A DNA stretch of 64,000 nt from Spinactinospora alkalitolerans (GTDB lineage: Bacteria > Actinomycetota > Actinomycetes > Streptosporangiales > Streptosporangiaceae). The stretch is taken from positions 1,116,001 to 1,180,000 of the forward strand of contig NZ_JACCCC010000001.1 of the NCBI RefSeq assembly GCF_013408795.1, read 5' to 3'. Of this stretch, positions 8,413 to 18,405 are shown in pieces (the stretch's first letter is position 1; each line of letters starts with the position of its first letter). Both the position numbers and the translations under genes were made by a program. The notes beneath the pieces were generated by a model. It made no database searches, was not told the DNA's origin, and was given only the letters and a program-made list of their open reading frames with translations.

Positions 8413-8749
8413 GACGGGCACCCGCGATGCCGCGATGCCGATCCGCAGGGACGACCCGAGGTACCGGGCGCCGTGTCCCGGTACCGGTTTCCGCAGAGGC
8501 GCATCAGTGTCGGAAATCCCCTCTGTGGTTCTCTGGGCGCCTGAACGCCAGGCGCGACCGGCTCGGTCCGTCCGGCGGCGCACTCGTCGCCGACGGACGA
8601 AGAAAAACGTCGACATCCATGCGAGGAATGACGAGCCGGGCCCGAATGGGCGTATCGCCCCGGAAACGGCCGGTGATCAGATTGGCACATGAATGGGTGT
8701 CGGCAAAGCGGTGCGAGCCGAGATGGAATGGTAGTTCCGAAGAAGCGAT
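8413..8749. other. Intergenic region upstream of the conservon operon
   Basis: This 337-base stretch separates the conservon kinase start from the end of the M23 peptidase gene, both on the minus strand. It is less GC-rich near 8690-8790 and should hold the conservon promoter. I see no convincing -35/-10 pair, no strong hairpin and no coding sequence with family resemblance. Confidence 0.5.
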
Positions 8750-9370
8750 CTATCGGCTATATGTCCCTTTTGGGGGTGAATTGGCTGTTCTTGGAAGGTC
8801 GGTGACGGTGCCGACACGGAGGTGGTGCCGTCCCGGCGCGCTGACGCCGGCGCCGGTCCCCTGGACGGGCAGCAGCCGCACCCGGCCCCGGCCGAGCAGG
8901 GACAGCGGATCGAGGTAGTCGCGCCCGCGCAGCAGCCCCCAATGCAGGCAGGAGCGCCGCCCGCAGTGCCGGGGGCCGCTCGCGAGGGTCCCGATCACCT
9001 CACCGGCGGCGACCTCGGTCCCGCGGTCCGGCCCCGCCTCCACCGGCAGGTAGGTCGTGCGCAGCTCGCCGTGGACGACGCTGACCACCCCGACTCCGGC
9101 CACCGATCCGGCGAAGCCGATCCGCCCGGCGCCGGCGGCCAGGACCTCGGCCCCGGGGTCGGCGGCCAGATCGGCCCCGCGGTGGCCGGGGAGCCAGCGC
9201 TGGGCCGGAGGGGCGAAGCCGCGCAGGACCTCGGGCGCACCGGCCAGCGGCCACGTCCACGGGCCGGTGTCGGCCCGGGCCGGGGGCGGCGTGAGGGCGC
9301 ACCAGAGGAGGGCGGCGAGCAGGAGGGGCGGCAGGAGAAGGGGGCCGGCCGTGCGGCGGAGGGATTTCAT
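8750..9370 (-). CDS. Secreted M23 family metallopeptidase
   Basis: A 206-residue exported peptidoglycan endopeptidase-like protein. From ATG 9370 there is a basic n-region, a long hydrophobic core of leucines and alanines and an A-x-A-like cleavage region (PPARADT near 33). The M23 fold is shown by GHRGADL, providing the first zinc His and Asp, and SCLHWGLLRG, providing the last zinc His. The position of the first His in the classical H-x-H motif is Cys (CLHWG), a variant I recall from actinobacterial members next to rpsB. The open frame extends upstream to 9502 but the start used here gives a normal signal peptide. The gene is divergent from rpsB, as in Streptomyces. Confidence 0.85.
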   Translation of the reverse strand: MKSLRRTAGPLLLPPLLLAALLWCALTPPPARADTGPWTWPLAGAPEVLRGFAPPAQRWLPGHRGADLAADPGAEVLAAGAGRIGFAGSVAGVGVVSVVHGELRTTYLPVEAGPDRGTEVAAGEVIGTLASGPRHCGRRSCLHWGLLRGRDYLDPLSLLGRGRVRLLPVQGTGAGVSAPGRHHLRVGTVTDLPRTANSPPKGTYSR

Positions 9371-9548
9371 GGTTTCGAGCGTGCGCCGCCCGGCCCGCCC
9401 GGCGCCAGTCGGATTCGCGGCCTGTGGACGGACCGCGCGCCGCACGAACGGCCGCCCGTCCCGCCGATTCCCGCCGGACGCGGCGGGCGCGGTGCTTGAC
9501 ACCTCGGCGCAGCCGGGTCTAAAGGCCCCGATGGGGCGGATCGGCGGT

Positions 9549-9554
9549 TAGAAT
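9549..9554 (+). promoter_or_regulatory. Candidate -10 box for the rpsB-tsf operon
   Basis: TAGAAT sits 166 bases upstream of the rpsB start and fits the actinobacterial -10 consensus TANNNT. No good -35 is found at 17-18 bases upstream; a TTGACA at 9496-9501 is too distant to pair with it. The long leader leaves room for S2-mediated feedback, which is known in other bacteria but not shown here. Confidence 0.3.
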
Positions 9555-9720
9555 CTTCTGGTGACCCACCATGGGTCACTCATCTCGCACGTCCCCGTGC
9601 TTCCCGCGGGGAGGGCCGTTCTCACGGTCCGCGCCGTCACCGGACGGCGCGGCGGGCCGGCCGGGACGTCAGGAACAACCGGGGCGGATGAGATATCCGC
9701 CGAACAAGGAGGACCCAGTC

Positions 9721-10656
9721 ATGGCCGCAGTCGTGACGATCCGTCAGCTACTCGAGAGCGGCGTCCACTTCGGGCACCAGACCCGTCGCTGGAACCCGAA
9801 GATGAAGCGCTTCATCTTCACCGAGCGCAACGGCATCTACATCATCGACCTGCAGAAGTCGCTGGCCTACATCGACCGCGCCTACGAGTTCGTCAAGGAG
9901 ACGGTCGCCCACGGCGGCACCATTCTCTTCGTCGGGACCAAGAAGCAGGCGCAGGAGGCCATCGACGAGCAGGCCCGCCGCGTCGGCATGCCCTTCGTCA
10001 ACCAGCGCTGGTTGGGCGGCATGCTCACCAACTTCTCCACCGTCCACAAGCGGCTCCAGCGGCTCAAGGAGCTCGAGGAGATCGACTTCGACGACGTGGC
10101 CGCCTCCGGGCTGACCAAGAAGGAGCTGCTGGGCCTGCGCCGCGAGAAGGACAAGCTGGAGCGCACCCTCGGCGGTATCCGCGACATGGCCCGCGTCCCC
10201 AGCGCGGTGTGGATCGTGGACACCAAGAAGGAGCACATCGCGATCAGCGAGGCCCGCAAGCTCAACATCCCGGTCGTCGCGATCCTCGACACCAACTGCG
10301 ACCCCGACGAGGTCGACTACCCGATCCCGGGCAACGACGACGCGATCCGCAGCGTCAGCCTGCTGACCCGCGTGGTCGCCGACGCCGTGGCCGACGGCCT
10401 GCTCGCCCGCTCCGGCGCCTCCGCCGGCGAGGAGAAGAGCGCCGAGGAGCCGCTGGCCGAGTGGGAGCGGGAGCTCCTCGAGGGCAAGGAAGGCAAGAAC
10501 GAGACCGAGGCTGCTCCGGCCGAGGCCAAGGATGAGGCCCCCGCGGCCCAGGAGCCGGCCGCCGAGGCCCCCGCGGCCCAGGAGCCGGTCGCCGAGGCCC
10601 CTGAGGTCGAGGAGCCCGCGGCCGCCGCGGCCGAGGCCCAGCAGAAGGAAGCCTGA
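9721..10656 (+). CDS. rpsB: 30S ribosomal protein S2
   Basis: A 311-residue S2, a universal small-subunit protein that bridges the head and body of the 30S and recruits S1-type proteins. The diagnostic segments are [19 protein letters not shown] near the N-terminus, [25 protein letters not shown] and the C-terminal [22 protein letters not shown] 9721 has an excellent AAGGAGGA seven to nine bases upstream. Compared with about 240-300 residues elsewhere, the protein carries an acidic, alanine-rich C-terminal tail with an imperfect repeat of EAPAAQEP, as often seen in actinobacteria. tsf follows 50 bases later with no terminator between. Confidence 0.98.
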   Translation: MAAVVTIRQLLESGVHFGHQTRRWNPKMKRFIFTERNGIYIIDLQKSLAYIDRAYEFVKETVAHGGTILFVGTKKQAQEAIDEQARRVGMPFVNQRWLGGMLTNFSTVHKRLQRLKELEEIDFDDVAASGLTKKELLGLRREKDKLERTLGGIRDMARVPSAVWIVDTKKEHIAISEARKLNIPVVAILDTNCDPDEVDYPIPGNDDAIRSVSLLTRVVADAVADGLLARSGASAGEEKSAEEPLAEWERELLEGKEGKNETEAAPAEAKDEAPAAQEPAAEAPAAQEPVAEAPEVEEPAAAAAEAQQKEA

Positions 10657-10706
10657 GCCGCTTCTTCACCGTCCCGTTCACCCACTTTCCACGGATAGAG
10701 AAAGCT

Positions 10707-11543
10707 ATGGCGAACTACACCGCCGCCGACGTCAAAAAGCTGCGCGAGCTCACCGGCGCCGGCATGATGGCCTGCAAGAAGGCCCTTGAGGAGTCCGCGG
10801 GCGACTTCGAGAAGGCCGTCGAGATCCTGCGCGTCAAGGGCGCCAAGGACGTCGGCAAGCGCGCCGAGCGCACCGCAGCCAACGGCCTGGTCGCCCTGCG
10901 GGCCGACGGCGAGACCTCGGCCGTCCTGGTCGAGATCAACTGCGAGACCGACTTCGTCGCCAAGAACGACAAGTTTCAGCAGCTCGCCGCCGACATCGCC
11001 GCCTTCGTCGCGCGCACGTCCCCGGCCGACGTCGAGGCCCTCCTCGCCTCCGAGTACGCCGACGGCAAGACCGTCGCCAAGGTCGTCGAGGAGAACAGCG
11101 CCGTCATCGGCGAGAAGCTGGAGATCCGCCGCTTCGCCAAGGTCGAGGGCGCCTACGTGGCCAGCTACATGCACAAGTCCGACCCGGACCTGCCCCCGAC
11201 CCTGGGCGTGCTGGTCGAGCTGGACAAGCCCGACGCCGAGGTGGCCAAGGACCTCGCCCAGCAGATCGCCGCGCTCGCGCCGAAGTACGTGAGCAAGGAC
11301 GACGTCCCCGCCGACGTGGTGGAGAAGGAGCGCCGCATCGCCGAGGCCACCGCCCGCGAGGAGGGCAAGCCGGAGCAGGCGCTGCCCAAGATCGTCGAGG
11401 GCCGGGTCAACGGCTTCTACAAGGACGCGACGCTGCTCGGCCAGCCGTTCGTCAAGGAGAACAAGAAGACCGTCCAGAAGGTGGTCGAGGAAGCCGGCGT
11501 CACCGTGCGCGGCTTCGTCCGGTTCAAGGTCGGCCAGGCCTAG
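10707..11543 (+). CDS. tsf: Elongation factor Ts
   Basis: A 278-residue EF-Ts, the nucleotide exchange factor that regenerates EF-Tu-GTP. The N-terminal UBA-like domain contains [19 protein letters not shown]. The core includes the family signature [14 protein letters not shown] and the duplicated subdomain with [20 protein letters not shown]; the C-terminus is [14 protein letters not shown] 10707 is preceded by GGATAGAGAAAG. It is co-transcribed with rpsB and followed 15 bases later by a strong hairpin, so pyrH likely has its own promoter in addition to any read-through. Confidence 0.98.
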   Translation: MANYTAADVKKLRELTGAGMMACKKALEESAGDFEKAVEILRVKGAKDVGKRAERTAANGLVALRADGETSAVLVEINCETDFVAKNDKFQQLAADIAAFVARTSPADVEALLASEYADGKTVAKVVEENSAVIGEKLEIRRFAKVEGAYVASYMHKSDPDLPPTLGVLVELDKPDAEVAKDLAQQIAALAPKYVSKDDVPADVVEKERRIAEATAREEGKPEQALPKIVEGRVNGFYKDATLLGQPFVKENKKTVQKVVEEAGVTVRGFVRFKVGQA

Positions 11544-11557
11544 GGCTTTGACATGAT

Positions 11558-11590
11558 GGAGGTGCCGGGGAGCGTTCCCCCGGCACCTCC
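11558..11590 (+). terminator. Strong hairpin downstream of tsf
   Basis: A perfect 13-base stem (GGAGGTGCCGGGG against CCCCGGCACCTCC) with a seven-base loop lies between tsf and pyrH. There is no T run. It probably terminates or attenuates the rpsB-tsf message. Confidence 0.75.
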
Positions 11591-11690
11591 GCTGAATCTG
11601 GTCAGGGCGGAAATCCCCGCGATCCCCCGTGATCCGGGCGATTTCGCGCAGCAGCACCACTCGGGGGAACCAAGAAGGAGGCCGACCGCC

Positions 11691-12458
11691 GTGCCGGAGA
11701 TCGAAGAACACAGCACCGTGGACGGGAAACCCATGCACGACACGGGTTGGCACCGCGTCGTGCTGAAGCTTTCGGGCGAGGCGTTCGCGGGCGGTGAGCA
11801 ACTGGGCATCGATCCCGGTGTCGTCCAGTACGTGGCCGAGGCCATTGCCTCGGCCGTATCGGAGGGCAGCGAGGTCGCCGTGGTGGTCGGCGGGGGCAAC
11901 ATGTTCCGCGGAGCGCCGATGTCGGAGCGCGGCATGGAGCGCGGCCGCGCCGACTACATGGGCATGCTCGGCACCGTGATCAACTGCCTCGCGCTGCAGG
12001 ACTTCCTGGAGCGGCTCGGCGTGGAGACCCGCGTGCAGACCGCCATCCACATGAGCCAGGTGGCCGAGGCCTACATTCCCCGCCGCGCGGTCCGCCACCT
12101 GGAGAAGGGCCGCGTCGTCATCTTCGGCGCCGGCCTCGGGGCCCCCTTCTTCTCCACCGACACCACGGCCGCTCAGCGAGCGCTGGAGATCGGCGCGCAG
12201 GCGGTCCTCAAGGGCACGCAGGTCGACGGCGTCTACGACGCCGACCCGCACCGCAATCCCGGCGCGGTCAAGTTCGACCGGCTCAACTACAACGAAGTGC
12301 TCACCCGCGGCCTGAAGGTCATGGACGCCACGGCGGTGAGCCTGTGCATGGACAACGGTCTGCCGATCGTCGTCTTCGACCTCATGGGGCAGGGCAACAT
12401 CGTCCGTGCCGTCCGGGGCGAGAAGATCGGCACGATCGTGTGCCCCGCGGACGCCTGA
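11691..12458 (+). CDS. pyrH: UMP kinase
   Basis: A 255-residue bacterial UMP kinase of the amino-acid-kinase fold, catalysing UMP + ATP to UDP, usually activated by GTP and inhibited by UTP. Motifs are [10 protein letters not shown] near the N-terminus (phosphate loop), [28 protein letters not shown], and [13 protein letters not shown] with the nucleotide-binding aspartates. GTG 11691 is the best start because it has AAGAAGGAGG nine bases upstream; the open frame runs back to 11553 through the terminator hairpin and is not coding there. Followed by frr after 52 bases. Confidence 0.96.
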   Translation: MPEIEEHSTVDGKPMHDTGWHRVVLKLSGEAFAGGEQLGIDPGVVQYVAEAIASAVSEGSEVAVVVGGGNMFRGAPMSERGMERGRADYMGMLGTVINCLALQDFLERLGVETRVQTAIHMSQVAEAYIPRRAVRHLEKGRVVIFGAGLGAPFFSTDTTAAQRALEIGAQAVLKGTQVDGVYDADPHRNPGAVKFDRLNYNEVLTRGLKVMDATAVSLCMDNGLPIVVFDLMGQGNIVRAVRGEKIGTIVCPADA

Positions 12459-12510
12459 GTCCGCGCCAGATCACACACCGACGCCAACAGCGATCCACGG
12501 GAGCCCGGAA

Positions 12511-13068
12511 ATGATCGAAGAGACCCTCCTCGAGGCCGAGGAGAAAATGGAGAAGGCCGTCGGGGTCGCCAAGGAGGACTTCGCCTCGATCCGGACCGGT
12601 CGTCCCGGCCCGGCGACGTTCAGCCGCATCACGGCCGAGTACTACGGCACTCAGACGCCCATCAACCAGCTCGCGTCGTTCCAGGTGCCCGAGCCCCGCA
12701 TGGTGGTCGTCTCGCCCTTCGACAAGGGGTCGCTGCAGGCCATCGAGAAGGCGATCCGCGAGAGCGACCTCGGCGTCAACCCGGCCAACGACGGCAACCT
12801 GATCCGGGTGGTCTTCCCCGACCTGTCGGAGGAGCGCCGCAGGGAGTACATCAAGGTCGTGCGCAGCAAGGCCGAGGACGGCAAGGTCTCGATCCGCAAC
12901 GTGCGCCGGCACGCCAAGGACGCCCTGGACAAGGCCGTGAAGGGCGGTGACATCGGCGAGGACGAGGGGCACCGCGCGCAGGACGAGCTCGACGAGCTCA
13001 CCCACAAGTACGTCGCGGAGATCGACGAGCTGCTCAAGCACAAGGAAGCCGAACTGCTCGAGGTCTAG
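12511..13068 (+). CDS. frr: Ribosome recycling factor
   Basis: A 185-residue RRF, exactly the usual length. With EF-G it splits the post-termination ribosome. The family features [51 protein letters not shown] and [14 protein letters not shown] are intact. Start ATG 12511 is preceded by ACGGGAG. Its TAG stop shares its last base with the cdsA GTG (TAGTG), so cdsA translation is likely coupled. Confidence 0.97.
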   Translation: MIEETLLEAEEKMEKAVGVAKEDFASIRTGRPGPATFSRITAEYYGTQTPINQLASFQVPEPRMVVVSPFDKGSLQAIEKAIRESDLGVNPANDGNLIRVVFPDLSEERRREYIKVVRSKAEDGKVSIRNVRRHAKDALDKAVKGGDIGEDEGHRAQDELDELTHKYVAEIDELLKHKEAELLEV

Positions 13069-14075
13069 TGTCAGTCTCCAACGAGTCCGCCTCCGCCGGG
13101 GGAGACGGCAGCGGACCGCTTTCCACGGAACTCGCCGGTGCTTCCCCGGAAACGCCTGGAGAGCCATCCCCGGATGGCTCCGCAGCGGACGGAGCCGAGC
13201 GTCCCATGACCGGAGAGAAGAAGTCGCGCTTCACGTTCCGCAAGCGAGGAGGCGAGCCGATCCGGACAGGCCGCAACCTCCCGCTCGCGGTGGGGTCGGG
13301 CGTGGCCCTCGGCGCGCTCGTCCTGCTCTCCATCTACCCGTTCCCCGCGGCGTTCGTCGCGATCGCCGCGGCGGCCGTGCTGCTCGGGCTGCGGGAGCTG
13401 AACCGGGCGTTCGCCTCGCGCGGCATCGGGCTCGCCCTGCCGCCCCTCATCGCGGGGGGCCTGGCGATGCAGGTCGCGGCCTACTTCGGCGGTGCGCTCT
13501 GGCTGGTCGGCGCGCTGGCCGTCACCACGGTGGTCACCCTGTCGTGGCGGCTGCGGGGCGGCGCCGACGGCTACGTGCGCGACGTCGGCGCGAACATGTT
13601 CACGCTGGCCTACCTGCCGTTCCTGCTGGGCACGTGGCTGCTTCTGCTCGCAGCGCCGGGTGACGGCCAGGAACGGATCATCGCGTTCATCATCGTGACG
13701 ATCAGCAGTGACATCGGCGGCTACTTCGCCGGGATCACCGCGGGGCGGCACAAGATGGCGCCGACCATCAGCCCCAACAAGACCTGGGAGGGCTTCGTCG
13801 GCTCCGTCGCCGGCTGCATGATCGCCGGCGCCCTCACCGTGTGGCTGATGCTGGACGGCCCGATCTGGGCCGGCCTCGTACTCGGCATCGGGGTCGTGCT
13901 GGCCGCGACCGTCGGCGACCTGATCGAGTCCCTCATCAAGCGGGACCTCGGAATCAAGGACATGGGCAACTTCATGCCCGGCCACGGCGGCCTGCTCGAC
14001 CGGGTCGACTCCCTCCTCGTCGCGGGCCCGGTCGCCTGGGTCGTGCTGACCCTCCTCGTCCCCGCGGCCGGCTAG
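13068..14075 (+). CDS. cdsA: Phosphatidate cytidylyltransferase
   Basis: CDP-diacylglycerol synthase, the integral membrane enzyme that makes CDP-DAG from phosphatidate and CTP for phospholipid synthesis. About 335 residues: a hydrophilic Ser/Pro/Gly-rich N-terminal 60 residues, then about eight hydrophobic segments. The C-terminal CDS signature is complete: SPNKTWEGF, GDLIESLIKRDLGIKDMGN and MPGHGGLLDRVDS. The GTG start overlaps the frr stop by one base; an internal ATG at 13206 could also be used, so the N-terminal extension is the uncertain part. Confidence 0.95.
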   Translation: MSVSNESASAGGDGSGPLSTELAGASPETPGEPSPDGSAADGAERPMTGEKKSRFTFRKRGGEPIRTGRNLPLAVGSGVALGALVLLSIYPFPAAFVAIAAAAVLLGLRELNRAFASRGIGLALPPLIAGGLAMQVAAYFGGALWLVGALAVTTVVTLSWRLRGGADGYVRDVGANMFTLAYLPFLLGTWLLLLAAPGDGQERIIAFIIVTISSDIGGYFAGITAGRHKMAPTISPNKTWEGFVGSVAGCMIAGALTVWLMLDGPIWAGLVLGIGVVLAATVGDLIESLIKRDLGIKDMGNFMPGHGGLLDRVDSLLVAGPVAWVVLTLLVPAAG

Positions 14076-14093
14076 CGCCGCGGGCGACGGACC

Positions 14094-15326
14094 TCACCTG
14101 CGGGTCAGGGTGCGCACCTCCCGGCTGCTCAGGGCCGCGAGCGTGGCGGCGACGAGGAGGGCCGCGGCGCCGAGCAGGGTCGGGCCGGTACCGAACCGCT
14201 CGGCGATCGGGCCGACCGCCATTTCGCCGACGGGCAGCGCGATGAAGGAGCCCAGCGCGTCGTAGGAGTAGACCCTGGCCAGCTTTTCGGGCGCGATGTT
14301 CTGCTGGACGGAGACCTCCCAGGCCACCCCGAACTGCTCGGTGGCCATGCCGACGAAGAACATCAGCGGCAGCAGCAGCGGAACGTGCGGCGCCTCGGCC
14401 AGCGCGACCAGCGGCAGCGCCTCCAGCAGCATCAGCGCCACCCCGAAGCACAGCGCGCGTCTCGGCTGCCAGCGCGCGGCCAGCAGGCCGCCGAGCAGGG
14501 CGCCCACGGCCTGCAGGCCGAGGATCACCCCCCACGCCTCGCGCCCGAAGGCGGTGTCGGCGACCGCGGGGCCGAGTACGACGACGCCGCCGGAGAGCAC
14601 CGCGTTCACCACCGTGAACTGCGCCACCACGATCCACACCCAGGGGCGGGCGGTGAACTCGGTCCACCCGTCGAGCAGGTCGCGCAGCACGTTGGCGCGC
14701 TCCCCGACCGGAGCCGCCGGTACCCGCACGAGGGCGAAGCACGGCGCCGCGGCGGCGAACAGCGCGGCGTTGCCGGCCAGCGCCCACCCCGGTCCGATCA
14801 GGCCGGAGAGCACGCCGCCGAGGGACATCCCCACCGTGATGCCCAACTGGCTGCTGATGCGGGCCAGCGCGTTGGCCTGGCGCAGGATCGCTGCGGGCAC
14901 GGTCTGCGGGGTCAGCGCCAGGACGGCCGGCAGGCCCGCCGCCGCTGCGGCGCCGTTGACCAGGCTGAGCACCAGCAGCAGCGGCAGGGAGGCGGAGTCG
15001 AGCAGGACCGCGGCCGCGATCCCGCCCTGGGAGAGCGCGGCGAGCGCGCAGGCGCCCTGCAGCATCAGCGATCTCGGGAGCCGGTCGGCGAGCACGCCGC
15101 CGAGCAGCAGCAGCGCGACGTTGGCCAGCGAGCGGACGCCGACGACGAGGCCGAGGTGCACCACCGAACCGGTGGCGTCAAGGACGGCGAAGGCCAGCGC
15201 GATCGAGGCCACGCTGTTGCCGACGTACATGAGCAGGCGCCCGGCCAGCAGCGCCCGGAAGGGCGCGCGGCGCAGCGGTGCGGTGACGGAGACGCCTTCG
15301 GCGGGGATCGTCATGTCCCCTCGCAC
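14094..15326 (-). CDS. MFS transporter
   Basis: A 410-residue major facilitator with about twelve hydrophobic segments, resembling the enterobactin-exporter/macrolide-efflux-like MFS group. The conserved loop between helices 2 and 3 reads GGVLADRLPRS, the expected G-x-x-x-D-R pattern. The start could be GTG 15326 or ATG 15314; a GAGGGG sits just two bases before the ATG, which is too close for a good ribosome site, so the longer form is listed. It converges on cdsA and is not part of the translation operon. No substrate can be inferred. Confidence 0.8.
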   Translation of the reverse strand: MRGDMTIPAEGVSVTAPLRRAPFRALLAGRLLMYVGNSVASIALAFAVLDATGSVVHLGLVVGVRSLANVALLLLGGVLADRLPRSLMLQGACALAALSQGGIAAAVLLDSASLPLLLVLSLVNGAAAAAGLPAVLALTPQTVPAAILRQANALARISSQLGITVGMSLGGVLSGLIGPGWALAGNAALFAAAAPCFALVRVPAAPVGERANVLRDLLDGWTEFTARPWVWIVVAQFTVVNAVLSGGVVVLGPAVADTAFGREAWGVILGLQAVGALLGGLLAARWQPRRALCFGVALMLLEALPLVALAEAPHVPLLLPLMFFVGMATEQFGVAWEVSVQQNIAPEKLARVYSYDALGSFIALPVGEMAVGPIAERFGTGPTLLGAAALLVAATLAALSSREVRTLTRR

Positions 15327-15414
15327 GGCCGGGAGGGGACTGGATCGATCACGCGGACAAGAGTGCGCGACCGGGGTCCGGAGGTCAACCGGTTATTGTC
15401 GTCGCTTTCGCCGA

Positions 15415-15972
15415 TCTTGGTCTTGAGCTTTGACCTCAGCCGCCGGAGGTTTTCGACCTCGGCCGAAGGTGGGATTCGCGGTGGCCGGGTGATGGTGCAC
15501 GCCGCCCCCGGCCCCAGGGGGTCGTGAAGCCTCGGCCGAAGGTGGGATCCGCGGTGACCGGGTGATCCTCTCGCGTGGCCGAAGGCCCCTCAAGGGATCG
15601 CACCGGCGCCGCGCCGCCCACGCCGCCACCTCGTGTGCCGGGACGCGACCGGGGTTTCGGCGCGCGCCCACGGCGGCGGGCCGCCGTGCCCGCTCGCCTC
15701 GGCCACCGAGGGCGTGAAACACCGGCCACAGGGGGTTGAACCCCAACCCAAAGACTGAACGCACACCGCCGCCCTTGGGCGCCGGGCCGAAACCAGGGTG
15801 CCGTCCCGCGTCCACGGCGTCGGCGTGCGCTTCGCGCGCGGGAGGGCGATTTTGCGTCCACGGGCCTTCGGCCACGCGAGAGCATCGCCCACCCGCACGC
15901 CATCCCTCCTGGGGCGGGCCTTCACGACCCCCTGGGGCTGAGGTTGAAACCCGAGGCCAAGACTGGCGGGAG
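15415..15972. repeat. 560-bp imperfect inverted repeat (non-coding)
   Basis: This gap between two minus-strand genes is built as one long imperfect palindrome. Paired segments are 15415-15441 with 15936-15962 (about 20 of 27), 15511-15529 with 15921-15939 (all 19), 15568-15588 with 15862-15882 (21 of 21) and 15640-15661 with 15786-15807 (about 18 of 22). The left arm also carries a 37-base unit twice (15457-15493 and 15530-15566, two differences, period 73). One extra 73-base block accounts for the shift in the outermost pairing. Open frames across it are arginine/proline-rich by-products with no family resemblance. It may be two inverted copies of an intergenic repeat, a MITE-like element, or a structured RNA. 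Confidence 0.8.
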
Positions 15973-15983
15973 GTGGAGAGACC

Positions 15984-17069
15984 TCACTCCAGCACCCAGC
16001 TCCGGCCCTCGGCGGCGAGCTTGGCGATCAGGGTGGCGGCGTCGTGCTCCTTGGCGAAGAGGTGCTCGGGACGGGTGATGGGGACGATCCACAGCCAGTT
16101 CACCGGGTCGCCGTGGAAGGTCAGCCCCGAGACGTCCACCGGGGGAGCCGAGCCCGCACCGGCCAGGGGAGCGGGATCGGCGACCAGCAGGACGGCGGTG
16201 TTGCCGCCGCGCAGCGGGGAGTCCTCAGGACCGTCCATCCACTTCACGCTGTGCCCGTTGCCGAACCAGGTGACCGCCCGCCAGGGGAAGGTGCCCAGCC
16301 ACCGGAAGATCCGCGCCGCCACGTGCGCGGGCGTGGTCGTCGCCAGCGCCAGCTCGATGCGGGCGTGAGCGGAGGTGTCGGCCATGTAGCGGTCCAGCGT
16401 GGGCATGCGCTGCCCGCTCATGCCCACCGTGCTGAGCACGGTGTAGGGCCGGTCCGGCGTGGGCGGCCGCTCGGAGACCCGGATCAGCGGATCGTGGCCG
16501 TCGGAGACGTCCCAGTAGTGCCCGGCCGGACCCACCGTGCGGTTCAGGTGGTTGAACACCGTCCGCTGCACGCTCCGCCAGGCGTTGGGGGCGGCCCGCC
16601 ACTCCCAGTAGGCCTCCGCGTGCACCACGCGGGGCCACAACTGCGCGGCCACGTCGTCCAGCGCCCAGGCGTAGGGGCTGCGCCCGATCGCCTCGCGCGC
16701 GTAGCCCGGCAGGCCCCGATCGGCCTCGGCCCAGCCCGGGATGATCGCCAGCAGACCGTCGTCGTCGAGGAGGGCCACCCCGTCGCCCTCCTCGAACCAC
16801 ACCGCGCGCAGCCGGGCCGGATCGAGCCGCGAGCGTCCCTGCGGATGCTTGGTGTGGTCGGCCGGCATCAGCGGGGCGTGCCCGGCGTACAGCCCGGCCG
16901 GATCGCTGGTCTCCGGCGCCATCTCGTGGTTGGCCAGCCACACCGGCACCCGCACCTGGCCGCGCGGATCGAGCAGGTAGGCGGCCGTGGTCCGGGAGTC
17001 GTACTCCACGACGACGCGGCGGCTGCGGTAGGGACTGGCCCGGTCGAGGAGGATGTGTGTTCCGGTCAC
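15984..17069 (-). CDS. Suppressor of fused (SUFU) domain protein
   Basis: About 361 residues. The C-terminal half has the features of the bacterial SUFU domain: STVGMSGQRMP, then RIELALATTTP, a WRAVTWFGNGHSV segment and WLWIVPITRPEHLFA. Bacterial SUFU proteins are often found as immunity-type or regulatory modules, but no function is established for stand-alone ones. The N-terminal half is not recognised. GTG 17069 is chosen because GAGGAG lies five bases upstream; an in-frame extension to 17129 is arginine-rich. No toxin-like gene is adjacent, so an immunity role is not supported here. Confidence 0.65.
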   Translation of the reverse strand: MTGTHILLDRASPYRSRRVVVEYDSRTTAAYLLDPRGQVRVPVWLANHEMAPETSDPAGLYAGHAPLMPADHTKHPQGRSRLDPARLRAVWFEEGDGVALLDDDGLLAIIPGWAEADRGLPGYAREAIGRSPYAWALDDVAAQLWPRVVHAEAYWEWRAAPNAWRSVQRTVFNHLNRTVGPAGHYWDVSDGHDPLIRVSERPPTPDRPYTVLSTVGMSGQRMPTLDRYMADTSAHARIELALATTTPAHVAARIFRWLGTFPWRAVTWFGNGHSVKWMDGPEDSPLRGGNTAVLLVADPAPLAGAGSAPPVDVSGLTFHGDPVNWLWIVPITRPEHLFAKEHDAATLIAKLAAEGRSWVLE

Positions 17070-17271
17070 CGGCACTCCTCGTCGCTCGTCGTTCGTCGCC
17101 GCCGCACGCGAACCGCGCCGACGCCGCATAGTATGGGCGTCAGTGCCCGTACGGGCGGCACCGCAGCAGACCCGCCGATCATGTCGTTCACGTCGCAGTG
17201 AGCCCTAAATTACCGTGAATCGCCGCTCTGCCGCCGCCTCAATCGATTCCTCCCGCGATCTGGACCCATTC

Positions 17272-18369
17272 ATGCCTGCCGAGCTCACCTTTGCCGCCCC
17301 GCGCCGGGCCAAGCCGCCCCGGCACCTCGCCGACCTCAGCCCGGACGAGCGCCGCACCGTCGTCACCGAGCTCGGCGAGAAGCCGTTCCGCGCCAAGCAG
17401 CTCGCGCAGCACTACTTCGGTCACCTCGAATCCGACACCGCCAACATGACCGACCTGCCGGCGGGGGCGCGCGAGCGGCTGGGCGAGGCGCTGCTGCCCA
17501 CGCTGCTCACCCCCGTCCGCCACATCACCTGCGACAACGGGATGACCCGCAAGACGCTGTGGCGCGCGTTCGACGGGGTGCTGTTCGAGTCGGTGCTCAT
17601 GCGCTACCCCGACCGCGTCACGCTGTGCGTCTCCTCGCAGGCCGGCTGCGGCATGAACTGCCCCTTCTGCGCCACCGGCCAGAACGGGCTCACCCGCAAC
17701 CTGTCCACGGGCGAGATCGTGGACCAGATCGTCGCGGTCGCCCGGGACCTGGCCCGCGGCGAGGTCGCCGGCGGTCCGGGGCGCATCGGCAACATCGTCT
17801 TCATGGGCATGGGCGAGCCGCTGGCCAACTACAAGAAGGTCCTGGAGTCCGTGCGGCGCATCACCGATCCGGTGCCCGGCGGGCTGGGCATCTCCCAGCG
17901 CGGGGTCACCGTCTCCACCGTGGGGCTGGTGCCGGCCATCGACAAACTCATCGCCGAACGGCTCCAGGTCCGGCTGGCGGTCTCCCTGCACGCCCCCGAC
18001 GACGAGCTGCGCGACGAACTGGTCCCGGTGAACAACCGCTGGAAGGTCGCCGAGGTCCTCGACGCCGCGTGGCGCTACGCCGGAACGACCGGCCGCCGCG
18101 TCTCCATCGAGTACGCGCTGATCAAGGACGTCAACGACCAGGCGTGGCGGGCCGACATGCTCGGCGAGCTGCTCGCCGGCCACCTGGTGCACGTCAACCT
18201 GATCCCGCTCAACCCGACGCCGGGCTCGAAGTGGACCGCCTCGCGTCCGGAGGACGAGCGGGAGTTCGTCCGCCGCCTTCAGGCGCACGGGGTCTCGGTC
18301 ACCATCCGCGACACCCGGGGCCAGGAGATCGACGGTGCCTGCGGCCAGCTCGCCGCCGCCGAACTGTAG
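17272..18369 (+). CDS. rlmN: Dual-specificity rRNA/tRNA adenine-C2 methyltransferase RlmN
   Basis: A radical-SAM enzyme that methylates C2 of A2503 in 23S rRNA and of A37 in some tRNAs. About 365 residues from ATG 17272. The iron-sulphur motif C-x3-C-x2-C is at Cys126, Cys130, Cys133 (CGMNCPFC), followed by the glycine-rich [11 protein letters not shown]. The acceptor cysteine is in [11 protein letters not shown] near the C-terminus. The N-terminal [18 protein letters not shown] matches where Streptomyces RlmN begins, which favours this start over GTG 17215. A TAGTAT at 17129-17134 could be the promoter -10. Last gene of the conserved rpsB-rlmN block. Confidence 0.95.
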   Translation: MPAELTFAAPRRAKPPRHLADLSPDERRTVVTELGEKPFRAKQLAQHYFGHLESDTANMTDLPAGARERLGEALLPTLLTPVRHITCDNGMTRKTLWRAFDGVLFESVLMRYPDRVTLCVSSQAGCGMNCPFCATGQNGLTRNLSTGEIVDQIVAVARDLARGEVAGGPGRIGNIVFMGMGEPLANYKKVLESVRRITDPVPGGLGISQRGVTVSTVGLVPAIDKLIAERLQVRLAVSLHAPDDELRDELVPVNNRWKVAEVLDAAWRYAGTTGRRVSIEYALIKDVNDQAWRADMLGELLAGHLVHVNLIPLNPTPGSKWTASRPEDEREFVRRLQAHGVSVTIRDTRGQEIDGACGQLAAAEL

Positions 18370-18405
18370 TCTCCGACGGCCGCCGCCCCGGCCGCGGGAG
18401 ACGAT

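Noticed and set aside
15393-15925. Overlapping minus-strand frames in the 560-bp palindrome
   Set aside because: Three frames are open at once, with Arg/Pro/Gly-rich composition. The palindromic structure explains the sequence better than any of them.
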